Source: Gnetum montanum
Lineage: Eukaryota > Streptophyta > Gnetopsida > Gnetales > Gnetaceae
Reading direction: 5' to 3'
Length of the DNA: 64,000 nt
Assembly: GCA_015680685.1 (NCBI GenBank)
Contig: MNCI01013865.1
Coordinates: 305,172 to 369,171 of the forward strand
Shown: one piece after another, positions 34,903 to 46,257 of the stretch
How positions within the stretch are numbered: position 1 is the stretch's first letter
Layout of the letters: the number at the start of each line of letters is the position of its first letter
Translations under genes and position numbers: made by a program
Notes under the pieces: generated by a model
What the model saw: the letters and a program-made list of their open reading frames with translations, nothing else
Told to the model about the DNA's origin: nothing
The model's database searches: none

Positions 34903-35640
34903 ATATTAGGAAGGCAGTTAGCATATAAGTAATTATTCCAAAGAAGGATGACAAATGGCAAGTTTGCATTAACTTTAGGTTGTTCAATATGGCAACATTT
35001 AAAGACCATTTTCCATTGCCATTTCTGGATCAAGTATTAGACATCATATCTAGGCATTGGTATTATAGCTTCTTGGATGGTTATAGTGGCTATAACCAAA
35101 TCCAAATTGTGCTAGAAGATCAAGCCAAGACAACATTCATGAGTCCCTGGGGGACTTTTTCATATTGTAAGATTCCATTCGATCTATGCAATGCCCCTGC
35201 AACATTTCAATGCTTGTTCCTTAGTATTTTTCAACAATAGATTAGTAGTGTTTTTAAAGTCTTCATGGATGACGTTTCTACCTATGGAGCAACATTTGAG
35301 CAAGCCTTGGATCACCTTGAGCAAGTATTAAAGAGATGTCTTGAAACAAACTTATGGCTTAACTAGCAAAAGAGCCATCTCATGGTCCAAGAAGGCATTA
35401 TGCTAGGATATCAAATTTTACAAAAAGTGATTGAGGTAAACCTAGAAAAGATAAGGATCATCCAAGAAATAACATGCCCACCAAAGACTATTAAAGATGT
35501 TCAGTTATTCCTTGGATACATATGCTACTACCGATGATTCATAGAGAATTTCTCTAAGATCACAAAGGTATTGGTAGAGCTTACAAATAAAGATGCACCT
35601 TTCATCTAGGTTAAGGAATGTGAACATGAATTCCAATAGT
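34903..35640 (+). pseudogene. pol: Element B reverse transcriptase
   Basis: Continues the pol broken at 27,633: VIIPKKDDKWQVCINF, FKDHFPLPFLDQVLD, YSGYNQIQI, PFDLCNAPATFQ and the active site FMDD (35,262-35,273), then the connection HLMVQEGIMLGY. FMDD with this context is typical of Athila-type RT. Stops near 35,239, 35,365 and 35,537 inactivate it. Confidence 0.9.
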
Positions 35641-36060
35641 TAAAAGAAAAACTCATAGAAACACTAATCCTATGAGCACCAGACTAGTTCAAACCCTTAC
35701 ATATCATGACAAATACATCTAACTATGCCTTGGAAGTAGTTCTCACATAGATGGACAATAAGAAACATCCATATTACATCCACTACATGAGTTGAAACAT
35801 TGTGGGAGCATAGTTAAATTACACCACCATAGAGGAAGAACTAATGGTTGTGATGTATGCTCTAGAAAAGTTTAGGCACTATGTGCTTGGTTACTAGGTA
35901 TTTATGCATGTGGACCATAGTGCAAGCCAGTCCTTCATGAACAAGCCATTGATAGGCCCTCATGTTATACAGTGGCTCATGATCTTGTAGAAATTCAATC
36001 TCATGATGGTAGATTGAAAATAAATTGAGAATGTGATCATTGACCATTTCTCTCACTTAA
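35641..36060 (+). pseudogene. pol: Element B RNase H
   Basis: FKPLHIMTNTSNYALEVVL, then NYTTIEEELMVVMYALEKFRHY and a tail with HVDHSASQSFMNK, the usual strand and helix landmarks of gypsy RNase H. The DASxxAxG core has become NTSNYALE. Several stops. No second RNase H follows, in contrast with the Tat copies. Confidence 0.82.
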
Positions 36061-36259
36061 GATGGGATAATAAAGAGAAGGAGAGCCCACTCTATGAGTA
36101 GTTTCTATATGAACTTCTCTTTACAAGAGCAATAGATAAACAAATGCTTACAAAACAACATGGTACAATGACATCCTTACATATCTTCTCACTCTGGAGA
36201 TGCCACAAGATTTGGATTTTAGAAGGAAGCAACAATTTCTTCATTTGGTTAAATACTTC

Positions 36260-37470
36260 ATGGAAATCAATGGACACCTCTACAGAGTGTGTGTTGATGA
36301 CCTAATTTGTTGTTGTGTTCCTAATGATGATCAACTACACATTCTCTAGGATGTTCATGAAGGACCTTGCAGAGGCCACTATGTAGGGAGATGCACAGCC
36401 ATAAAAATCCTAATGGTAGGATACTATTAGCTTACAATCTTTAGGAATGCCCACAAGTATATCTAACCTTGTGAACATTGTTAACAAGATGGGGGATGAC
36501 TGCTTGCATGGAAGATCCTCAATAGTGGATCAACCACAAAAACCTTTTAACATATGAAGCATTAACTTCATGGAGTCCCATCACACCCATGTTCAATGGA
36601 AAGGAATATATTATAGTAGCAGTTTACTACTATACAAAGTGGGCAGAAGTAGCAGTTGTTACTAATTGTACATCATCCACTACAGCTAGATTTATACAAA
36701 AAAAATTGTGAATAGGTTTGGAGCACCACATCCACTAATTTTTGATAATGGAACTCATTTCATAGGTGACACTTTTAGAAAGTTAATGCAATTCTTAGGG
36801 GTTGAACATAAATTAACAACATCTTACCATCCCAAAGACAATGGTCAAGTAGAGGTAGCCAACCAAGAGATTACAAAAATACTAACATAGAGCATTATTA
36901 AATATAAGAAAGATTGGAGTGCAAAACTTAATGATGTCCTTTTGGCTTATCATTCAACATGGAAACTTCCTATTAGCTATTCTCCTTACAAGTTAGTGTA
37001 TGGAAAACTTCCAATGCTCCTAATTCAATTCAAGCTATGTACACCCTCAATAGCCTATGATCTAAATATTAAACTAAGTTTAGCATAAAAAGAAATATTA
37101 ATCAACTTGAATGTGCTAGATGAAAATTGAATAGTGGCCCTATCTTTGAATGAGGTGCACAAGGCATTCAGCAAGCAACGTCATGACCTCAGAATAAGGA
37201 AAGTAAAACTTTAACCAGGAGATAAGGTCCTCTACTAGAAACCTACACATGTACACCAAAAGGTCAAATTTCACACATTGTGGGAGGGACCTTATATAAT
37301 TGATCAAACCTTTCCCTCTATAGTCATGTTAATCTACAAAATTCATAGCTTGAATAAAAAGTAGTTGGTCAACATCCAATGAGTAAAACCTTTCCTAGAA
37401 TCAAGATAGGTCAGTGCAACTACCACCTTAATGGATGGATAACCAAGTTCCATTTTTCAGATCTCCTCCT
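36260..37470 (+). pseudogene. pol: Element B integrase
   Basis: Zinc-domain traces at 36,330-36,500, then the core: second aspartate in LIFDNGTHFIG near 36,740 and glutamate in PKDNGQVEVANQE near 36,850, in an open stretch 36,708-36,890. Then DWSAKLNDVLLAYHSTWK, SPYKLVYGKLP and the C-terminal GPYIIDQTFPS and VNIQ-V-KPFLE. The first aspartate region (near 36,600) is scrambled. The sequence TTAGTCATGGGGGAGATGGC follows the end of the frame and resembles the polypurine tract. Confidence 0.88.
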
Positions 37471-37919
37471 TCCAAATTAGTCATGGGGGAGATGGCCATC
37501 CATGCTGACAATCCATATGGCTTCTCAGTTTTTCTACTTTTTTTTCCACATTTTGATTTTACAAGTTATTTATTTTACAAATTTTTGGCTACTCAAATTT
37601 TTCACCATCGTTAGTACCTTTGAACCTTTATTGATTATTTTACATTTTCTTATATATTTTACTTTGTTTTGTTTTGATTCAAGTGTGATATTTCCTCATT
37701 TTTGCTAATAAAATTACTTTATTGTCACATGAAATAATGTTGCTATTACTGTTTACTAATGATGGTTTGTGCTTAATGTTTTGATTGTTAATGTCTAGTT
37801 TCTATTTTTGAATTTTGATGTTTGATGACTTTGACATGGTTTATTTTTCATGGAATAGGTAGTGAGTCCATGTCATCTTCCCATCTAATGAACTCTATGG
37901 TTTTTCTTGTTTCAAGAAT

Positions 37920-38300
37920 TTGAGGTCTCTTCCATTAAAGAAACTTTTAATCAATTGGTGACCTTGGTAGTTCCAGAATTAGGAAGGATTCAAAGGTTTG
38001 TAAAGTGTGTGACTTCAAGGAAATTCAATACTCTTTTTACTCTTCTACTTTCTCAAGTGCTTGAGTGCTTTTTATAGACTTCTTACCATTCCGTACCAAT
38101 CACTGACAGGAAGTTGAATAAGTCTTTGCATGTTGTGGTTCCCATCCAAAAATTATAAAAGAAAAAAAACAATGAGAATTCAAAGCACATCCCTTGGACA
38201 AATACATGGGCTACAAGCACTGGTTATGGAATCAAAATGACATGTACCTATGTATGATGATACCCTCTAACTAAGGCCCTCTTTCTCACTTCCTACTTCT
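37920..38300 (+). pseudogene. Element B conserved 3' coding segment
   Basis: Counterpart of 29,700-30,070 in C. LGRIQRFVKCVTSRKFNTLF runs into a hydrophobic stretch (TLLLSQVLECFL), with a stop near 38,075. Then NENSKHIP and the DNA for a STGYG-like segment. Same order and similar spacing as in C. 37,490-37,919 is an AT-rich spacer with no supported gene, and 38,301-38,960 likewise. Confidence 0.5.
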
Positions 38301-38974
38301 CTCTTTTCTTCTCCTTCTTGAATGGTTGTTCTCTTGTAGAAGCTCTCTCATGTCTTGTGTGGGTGGATTAGTCTTAGAGTGGTGATGTGAAGTCATTGAA
38401 AGTTGATGGTTTTGGTCTAGACTGAGGATGAATCTTATTGGGTCATTTTAAACACAAATTTCACAAGGGACTTCTTATGACCTCAATTTCGAACTCCATT
38501 CCACCTTCTTTATCATCCATTCATGTTACCATAACTCACTTCATTTCCATGTTCTATGTTATGCTCTATGTATTAGTCTAATGTGTTGGAATTATTAAGT
38601 AGATCCTTTTGGGTTTATCCTTAACTTTTCATGAGGTTATGCAAAGGCAACAAGGGCATGAACCTACTATGGGGAGGTTCCACTTTCATAGCTCTTAATT
38701 TGGTTAGTTAAGGTTCCTTATCTTTGACATTGTCATGATCCTATCTTTCACATATTCTATTATGTATTCCCCTCAGTGGTCCTTAACCTTTTATTTTATT
38801 CATCTATAGAATAATTTTTTCTTCATTTTTCCAAATTTATTAGCTTCAATGCCCTCTTTTCATGTTTTGACATTGGTCTTGGCCTATTAATATTTCATTT
38901 AACACCAATTTCACTCAAAAACGTTTCATATTTTTCAAGTTTAACCAAAGTCAGTTTTCATCTATAGTGTTTAA

Positions 38975-39066
38975 CAACTTCATCAATGAGGCCTCATCGA
39001 TATAGTTGACCATGTCCATGAGGCCTCATTGATGCAATGCTTACATCCTATATATACCACTTAGCA
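38975..39066 (+). repeat. Partial LTR of the B family, inside B
   Basis: Contains two copies of the palindrome ATCAATGAGGCCTCATTGAT (38,982-39,001 and 39,014-39,033, each with one or two changes), GATGCAATGC, TATA CTATATATACC (39,048-39,058) and ACCACTTAGCA. This follows the order of the 156-bp LTRs. The next bases (TTAGGAATTTTTTG) resemble the end of the primer-site region (CTAGGAACTTTG) with the middle missing. May be a truncated related element. 39,067-39,899 shows no clear gene. Confidence 0.55.
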
Positions 39067-39899
39067 CTTAGGAATTTTTTGTCATTTTCTCATAACACAT
39101 GGGGAGTTTTTGTAATTTTTTAGAGCCTAAAACCTTCTAGAGCCCATAGCTTCCTAATTGTTTGTCCAAATTAGTTTGTTTTTTGATCCTACACTTATCA
39201 GAGGTTAGATCTTTATCATGGGGACTACAAACCTTAAGGTTTTTGATGAAAAATCAATGAAAAATTTTGAAAATTTTTCTAACTACCCCAAAGGGTTAAT
39301 AACCTTAGCCACATATAAACATCTACTTTTTTGACAAGTTAACCCTTCCAAAAACCTCTAGGATAATTTATTAATGATAACACAAAAGTAAAATGATAAT
39401 TGGATTAATTAAATCAACCATAATCACAAGTTAGCCAAAGTGTAACTACCCTTAAGAGATAAAGGTATCCTAATTGCTTTAAGTTACATAATGATTGCTA
39501 ACCCATGGTCTTATTGTTATTATAGATGACACAAAAATAGAAATGCTTGTAGGAAGGAAAACCCTGTCAACCATAGGAGAAGTGGTCCAGAGCTGAAATG
39601 GGCCAATAAGAACAAACCTAAGAACCACCAGAAGCAACCCATGCAATAGGACCTCTTCATAAGGAGCCCGAAGTGGAATCTATCTAATAGATTCCTGAAG
39701 AAGAAGTGCCTACTAAATAATTATAGTAAGGAGAAGTGCCTGGACTTGCACCAATGCTTGAGGTCACTTTGACTTAGGCCTACCTTAACATCATCAAGTC
39801 TTGAGAAATTCAACAATCAATCCTTCAAGAGATCAACTTTGGGCCATTCCTTGAGAAAGCTCCAACACATGTCAAGACTTAGCTGAAAACCTCTCCCAT

Positions 39900-40570
39900 G
39901 TGGCCAATAATCACATCCAATGGCAAATGGTATATGGGAGAGACATATCTCTTTTGGAGTAATCGAAGGCTAGGGTCCACCATCAAAATTAAGGATATTC
40001 AAGTATCCTTCTTGATAGAAGCCATCATGTAGAAACTTGGATTTCCTGACACTAGGACATAGTTGGCAAAACTATCCATGAAGGATGATCCTAAGGCAAA
40101 GAGGAAGTGGAGACAGTGATGCTACGAGGTTGACCGTAAGGAGTATGGTGCACTCACATTAGTAGAATGAATCTATTTCAGAATTGTGGCCTATCACCTC
40201 AATCCAACAGTGAGGCTAAGCAAGGTAACTTCTTTCTCTACTCAAGCATGTGCTACTCTAAGAGGAATATTTGCCATAAACCTTTCACAATTGATCTACT
40301 TAAAGATCAAAAAGTGGTTCAAGGAAAATGAACGTGAAAGAAAAACTTTTCCCTTTCCATGCCTCATTTGAAAACTTTACAAAAGGGTAGGCATTGTCTA
40401 CTACTCCAATGATACCATCAGGAATGCTCCTTTGGCCTCATGGTCCAAGATTGTGAAAGACAAGATGCCAATGATGATCCAACAAGAGGAGCAACCACCA
40501 CCACCACCCACTCAAGAAACAACGCTAGAGACCTGTATAGCCATTAAGCATCTACGCAAAATCCAATAAT
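39900..40570 (+). pseudogene. Retroelement-associated 'putative plant transposon'/envelope-like domain
   Basis: One frame with few stops reads KWYMGETYLFWSNRRLGS, IKIKDIQVSFLIEAIM, YHLNPTVRLSKVTSF, GIFAINLSQLIYLKIKKWF, KTFPFPCLI and LYKRVGIVYYSNDTI. The pattern NL.PT.rLSEV....A....i...iNlg.iI...I....FP.LI..Lc...gV matches the domain called 'putative plant transposon protein', and in some annotations 'envelope-like', that accompanies plant gypsy elements. It sits between pol and the 3' LTR of B, but after an internal partial LTR, so ownership is uncertain. A proline run (QPPPPPTQE) follows near 40,500. Confidence 0.5.
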
Positions 40571-40959
40571 AACTCTTGAGCGAACAAGAGTAATGTGTAG
40601 GAATGAGTGGGGTGGATCTATCTATATACCAACCAATGATGAGTGATCTTAATGAGGTGGCCCAAATATTTATTCAAATGGAGAGGGTGGTCTAATTTTC
40701 TCTATCTAATAAATGTTGTTGCCTTCAAGGTTAGATTCCAATGCTTGGGAGGTGATGGTGTCATTATTGTAATACCATTTATTCCCAGAAATCTCTGGGA
40801 ATGTCACCATTTTTTCAATGCATTTGGAGGAAGGTGAAGAGGCAACTATATTGGTGATGCAGCACCAATGGTAGGAAATAGTAGCTAAAATGATTGCTAA
40901 CCATGTTTTTAAAGCATTAAATGCACCTGTGGCATCTGTACTAGACATATCTACACTTT

Positions 40960-42060
40960 AAGACATACAAATGTCCATAGGCATAGTCAACAAAAAGTTA
41001 AATATAGTGTATCATGAAGAGTTGCTGGAACGATCAACATGGACTAGGCAACTGATTTTAGATATCTTCAATTTTCTAGAAGACATCATTACAACCTAGT
41101 TAAATCTACTAAATGTAAGGGGCAAATGCATGATTTTTAAGGGGCAACTCAAAATGGCTCAAGAAAAAAATAAATGCTTAGTCATGGAGGTTGCCAAACG
41201 ACATACTTGACTTGTTGATCCTAAGACCCTTAGCCCAGCAATAATAAGAGATAAAGCCTTTAAAAAACTTTAGGAATGATTCCAAAAGGCTAAGGAGGAG
41301 GTGGTAATGGCCATCTTCAACCAATCCATAGTTTAAGTAAAGATGTAGTCAAATTAGAAGGAGTTGGCATTGATGCACTAGGAGAATGAGACCCTAATTG
41401 CATAAAATCATTGCCTACGTAATATTGATGCTCAGAAGGATCAAATGTAGAAATTTATTCATTAATAGCAAGAGCATCTTACTAGAGTAAATACTAAATT
41501 GAGGAGATTGGTCATAGAAAACCAAAATCTATTAATGGAGGAAGTTCGTGCCTTGTGCTAGAAGTATACCATCGAAATCACTACTTGGAAAAATGAGGCT
41601 CTAAAATTTGAAAAAGTGAAGAATCACTACAGAGACCAGATTGGCTTGTAGAAGGAAGTCAATGAAAAACACATTCAAATGGCAAAGGCAAAAATGAATG
41701 AATCCCTACAGTAACTTCAACAAGGAAGAGAAGTTTGGCAACCCATCATTGATGGGATTGATGCTTACAACAAATTAAAGATTTTCTTAAAGGAGTTGCA
41801 AATAGAAGAAATGATAGAATACATGGAGTTGGCGAATCTCTAATACACAAACCTAGCAATGCTAAATACTAGATGTCCATAGTCAAATTTGGAGAAATAA
41901 GTGACTAGATCATATTTATTATATGAGGCAAATTTCTAGCACCACAAAGACACCAAGAAAATCTTGAGATTACAAATGTTGAACTCAAAGTCCTTAGAGC
42001 ATGGTTCAAAGATCAATGATCAATCACTGAGAACCTATCCAAATCGATGAATGACTACCA
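40960..42060 (+). pseudogene. Coiled-coil-rich region following the transposon-protein domain
   Basis: In frame-by-frame reading the region is rich in K, E, Q, L and M with heptad-like spacing (FQKAKEEVVMAIFNQ, LRRLVIENQNLLMEEVRAL, WKNEALKFEKVKNHYRDQ, QMAKAKMNESLQ). This is typical of the C-terminal half of such ORFs. Many stops, mostly TAG. Probably continuous with the domain at 39,900-40,570. 42,061-42,616 holds only weak traces. Confidence 0.45.
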
Positions 42061-42616
42061 GGAGTTGAAGAACATAGTTAAGGCATTTGACATTGAATGC
42101 AAATAGTTTGCTTCCTAGTTCATCAATGCTAAGGAGCTGTTTCCAACAATCCCATGTCCTTGGGATGTGCCTATTTCAACCCACACTGGTGAAGCTACAT
42201 GGAGAGTGCACAATCCCACAAGTAAGGAGGAGAAAATGAAAGCACTGTTGGATGCTTTTCACCTCCCATCTAAAGTTGTAGTAGTAGTAGGACAACTGCA
42301 AACACCTCAACCATAGCTCATGCACGAAGCTGGTGAAGGTCCCTCAAAACCTCAAGAGCCACCATTGCCTAGGACTATCTAATTTTCTTTATTACATGTC
42401 ATGACATCAAGGAATGTGTTCTCTAATTTTGAAGAGTTATGTCATGGTGTTTAATTTTATATCCTAAACATCATCATTTTTTGTAATGTGTTGATCCATA
42501 CACTCAAGCACTCACTTTTTGTCAAGTCAATTAGTTTATTTTGTTTGTGAAAAGTCAATTAATAATACCATACCTTCCAAATTTTATAAAAGAACTTGAG
42601 AACAAGTTTTCATTTA

Positions 42617-42628
42617 GTCATGGGGGTA
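42617..42628 (+). other. Element B polypurine tract
   Basis: AGTCATGGGGGTA immediately precedes the LTR start TGATGAG, with TTTTCATTT upstream. The arrangement matches element C. Confidence 0.75.
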
Positions 42629-42784
42629 TGATGAGTCATGTTCAGTTGGTTGTGTCAATGAGGTCTCATTGATGTGGCCTTGTTGACAAGGCCTAGTTGA
42701 CACATCTTATCATGTGTCAATAAGGCCCTATCGATGTAGTGTTAGTTTCTAGCTATAAATATGTGCATACCTCACCACTTATCA
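42629..42784 (+). repeat. Element B 3' LTR, 156 bp
   Basis: TGATGAGTCATG to CCACTTATCA, with TATA (AGCTATAAAT) at 42,751-42,760. Compared with the 5' LTR, the hairpin loop is missing, leaving the perfect palindrome GGCCTTGTTGACAAGGCC-type at 42,676-42,693. Followed by TTGAGG, the target duplication. Confidence 0.88.
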
Positions 42785-43423
42785 TTGAGGAAAAAGGTTC
42801 AAAGGTAGAAGGATATGATTAGGGATCTCCAAGATCATAAAGCCTTTGTGGAAGCCCAAGTGGCTAACTTAGGAGAGTTATGGACCAAGCAGATTACTTG
42901 GGCCCACTACTGGCATGCTATTCAAGACAAAGTAGCCATCCTACGGGAGATGGTGGAGCAACATATGTAGATGGGCCTCATCTTACAAAAGGTTGAATAT
43001 TGGAAGAATCACTACACTTGGTTCTTAGAGTGAGGCAAGACACAAAAGGCCCACAGGTGTTAGTATAAGGTTAATCATGGAGCCTAGCTAAAATGTCTTA
43101 CAAAAGAGTTGGTTGAATGGAACTAAAGAGAGCTATTTATTCAAGGGATCTAAGTAGAGAGTGCTTATCAACTCTTTGAAAGCACTCTCAAGGTGGAGCA
43201 ATTCCCTACTCTTCATATTGCTACCATTGCATGTGAGACTACTACAACTACTGTTACTCATGAGCCTCCTACTTGGACTCCTATAGATAGATCCAATATT
43301 CTTTTTTGCATTAATCTTAGGAATGTTTACTAGGTCAACATGATGGAGAACTAGATCCTCCATCATTTGGAGGAAGACCTTTTCCATCTATCCCTAAAAG
43401 TGATGGAGGTGTACTCTCCCTAG
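42785..43423 (+). pseudogene. Cargo gene copy 2, exon 7 (second part): coiled coil
   Basis: Continues the frame from 24,126. KDMIRDLQDHKAFVEAQVAN, WAHYWHAIQDKVAILREMV and a later FESTLKVEQFPTLHIATIAC, with heptad character and several TAG stops. Ends MEVYSP at CCCTAG|GTTTAAT, a usable donor. The role is unknown; such coiled coils are common in ORF1-like retroelement proteins. Confidence 0.6.
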
Positions 43424-43510
43424 GTTTAATCTATTTTATGTTTTAGTTTTTATTTTAAGTCATGATCTCAACTATGGGTTACTAATTGACTATATGTTGT
43501 TACATTTTAG

Positions 43511-43531
43511 ACATCAGAAGAAATTGATGGA
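43511..43531 (+). pseudogene. Cargo gene copy 2, last exon (first part), cut by element D
   Basis: After TTGTTACATTTTAG, a good acceptor, the exon encodes TSEEIDG and is cut at 43,531 by the LTR of D. It resumes at 56,320, in frame if five bases are removed as a target duplication. Confidence 0.5.
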
Positions 43532-46257
43532 TGATGAGCTAAGAAAAATTTAGTGTTGGATACATTTAAAATTTATTTTTCTTTTTTTCATTATAGATAA
43601 GTCACCTCATCTATGACAGAGCCAAAAGTCATATCCTATGGAGGAATGGCTTAAAGTCAAAAGATCATCAAGACAATAAATAATTAGAATTTAATCCAAT
43701 TAAATTCCACACTTATGTCTATCACTCATAAGTAAAATAATAAATTTTCATCCTAACTTCTAACATTAAATTCAAGAATAAAAATTAATAACTAATTCAA
43801 ATTGAAATTATAAAAAATAATTCAAGATCACAAGGGAGACTTTGCTTGAATTGCAATTCTACCTAACTATCTTCATAATGCAGAAATTCTAATCATCAAA
43901 CAATGAACTCCAAGAATTGCCACAAGTCTCAATAGATCTTCAACATAAATCACAAGAAAAATTGATCTCAATTTGATGTGAAATTTGTTAGGTATCGATT
44001 CCTTCTCCTCTTTCATTCTCTCAAAATGAATTTTCTCAATGAATCCCCCTTTAATAAAATTTGGGATGTATTATTTATACCCCACATTTTACAAAAGTAA
44101 ATAAATTAAAAATGGATTGATAAAGTATCTATCCATGATAATAGGAATAGGTACTAAATTGGGTATCCTTGAATTTTAAAATTAACATGGAATCCAAAAG
44201 CAGTAGAGTAGGAATGATAGCCACAAATGAATGGTAATGTTGATGAGGATGATGTAGTGGTAATTCCAATAATCAACATTAGATCTTTCATAGGTTCCAT
44301 AGTAGTGCACATTAAATGATCCATCCAAAGAATGTAATTTTCCTTCATTTACTACTATCATCAAATGTGAATGTTATTTTTGGAAAAAAATGATATTATG
44401 GAAATACATGTCTAACTTGTTGTAGCATAGTGGCAGGTTGATGGAGGAGCCACATGCACGTAGAACTCAAGGGTCTAATCAACGAGACCAACACAGGCAG
44501 AGCCACCACAAGTTTGGAGCTCATCTCTAGGGCCATCACATCCTACATATGCTACAACTAGTCAAGGTAATGTTGTAGGAAGTAGAGCATGTGGCTATCC
44601 CATTTGAGTGTTGCATTAGTAGGCTCATCTCCTAGGTCAATCATGTTAACAACGTACTGCATGAGAAAGGACCAGGGTGCATAGCATGGTCATGAAGTGC
44701 AATGATGTTGGGCCTTTAGCACATGCCTTTAGTTGCTAGAAAAATCTATGATCATGCTGACAACCTCGATGCTGATGAGGGAGATGTAGTAGTACTCTAT
44801 GTTCTTGATAGGTTTATGATCAACATTGTAATTGCACTAATGGTTCTAGAGAGGATTATGGTGTTGGTGTCAAGGCCCAGCCATAAGGGGCTACTATTGC
44901 TAATTAGAATGAACATTGTACATGAATTGAGCCAGCAATGAGAGCATAGAATCATCAATGGCTAACATGGTCTACAACTAGAGCCATCATCATATGTGTA
45001 CTTGGACCTACACATGTTGTTGCTAACTACCAATGACTTGTCTTGAGGTTGCATCCTACACTAATTAGAGTTGTATGTGCAAGCCTAGTACATCTATGAG
45101 GTTGAGGGGTTAAACATGGAAGTTGATTGTTGGTAGCATTTTTTGCAGGTTGGAACTATGTCTGGTGGTGTTTATAATGGCATGGAAACTCCCCATCATC
45201 AGTTGGCCCAAAATCATCTTTAAAAGAAATTCACCATCACCCAACAATACTAGTGGGTGATGTCCCCCTAGTTTGTTCTCAGTCTTGTCCTATGTTCGGA
45301 CAATATGATTAAAGGAAACCACCCACACATGGTTGCATCTAATGGCATGTAGGAACCAATTGCTCTTGGTGTGCCCATGCAAAAATGACACCAATCCATT
45401 GATGATGGTCACCTGCAACCAGTTCCATGGAATGAGTTTAAGCACACCAATTTCGGGTTACCACTATTGCTTACTAGTTTGATATGATGAAAAAACACTA
45501 GTAAGAATTATTCTTGGTCAAAGGTAACATTGTCAAGGATGCTGAATTCTATTGGCATTGCCCAAATCCTAAAATGTTTATATAGTTTATATAATGTCTT
45601 TATAATATATAATTATAGTCACATTAGTATAATATATAATGTCTTTATATATCATATTAATTAAACTAAAATAAAACAAATTGATAAACTNNNNNNNNNN
45701 NNNNNNNNNNNNNNNNNNNNNNNNNNNNNNNNNNNNNNNNNNNNNNNNNNNNNNNNNNNNNNNNNNNNNNNNNNNNNNNNNNNNNNNNNNNNNNNNNNNN
45801 NNNNNNNNNNNNNNNNNNNNNNNNNNNNNNNNNNNNNNNNNNNNNNNNNNNNNNNNNNNNNNNNNNNNNNNNNNNNNNNNNNNNNNNNNNNNNNNNNNNN
45901 NNNNNNNNNNNNNNNNNNNNNNNNNNNNNNNNNNNNNNNNNNNNNNNNNNNNNNNNNNNNNNNNNNNNNNNNNNNNNNNNNNNNNNNNNNNNNNNNNNNN
46001 NNNNNNNNNNNNNNNNNNNNNNNNNNNNNNNNNNNNNNNNNNNNNNNNNNNNNNNNNNNNNNNNNNNNNNNNNNNNNNTTGATAAACTAATAATAATAAT
46101 AATAAAATAATACTCAACATTAAAATACATTAAAATAAACATTAATTAAACCCCTATCAAATAATATATAATATGTATTATAAAATAAAATTAATTGAAA
46201 TACATGTATTTTATAAGGATACTCATTTAAAAATTGAATAAATTTTTGGATTTAACA
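43532..46257 (-). repeat. Element D 3' LTR (left copy), contains assembly gap
   Basis: Aligns with 53,817-56,319 from TGATGAGCTAAGAAAAATTT to TTTTTGGATTTAACA. The alignment runs through shared AATTAAATTCCACACTTATG, CAAATGAATGGTAATGTT, GCACATGCCTT and TATTAATTAAACTAAAATAA. Holds no supported gene. A stretch around 44,720-44,945 that is open on the plus strand occurs in both LTRs but is not conserved as protein. Confidence 0.88.
45691..46078. other. Assembly gap, 388 N
   Basis: Sequence unknown. The ten bases TTGATAAACT occur immediately before the gap (45,681-45,690) and again immediately after it (46,079-46,088). The other LTR has no extra sequence at this point. Confidence 0.99.

Larger units (their letters stand above)
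24127..42784 (+). mobile_element. Athila-like element B, 18,658 bp including nested element C
   Basis: Bounded by two 156-bp LTRs (TGATGAGTCATG...CA) and flanked by TTGAGG on both sides (24,121-24,126 and 42,785-42,790). Internal order is primer site, gag, protease, pol split by C, 3' ORF region, polypurine tract. Without C it is about 11.4 kb. One RNase H only and FMDD in RT put it in the Athila branch. It inserted into exon 7 of the cargo gene. The LTRs differ at many positions (roughly 80% alike by eye), so the insertion is old. Confidence 0.85.

Noticed and set aside
45587-46142. Open frames running through the N gap
   Set aside because: They consist mostly of unknown bases and carry no information.
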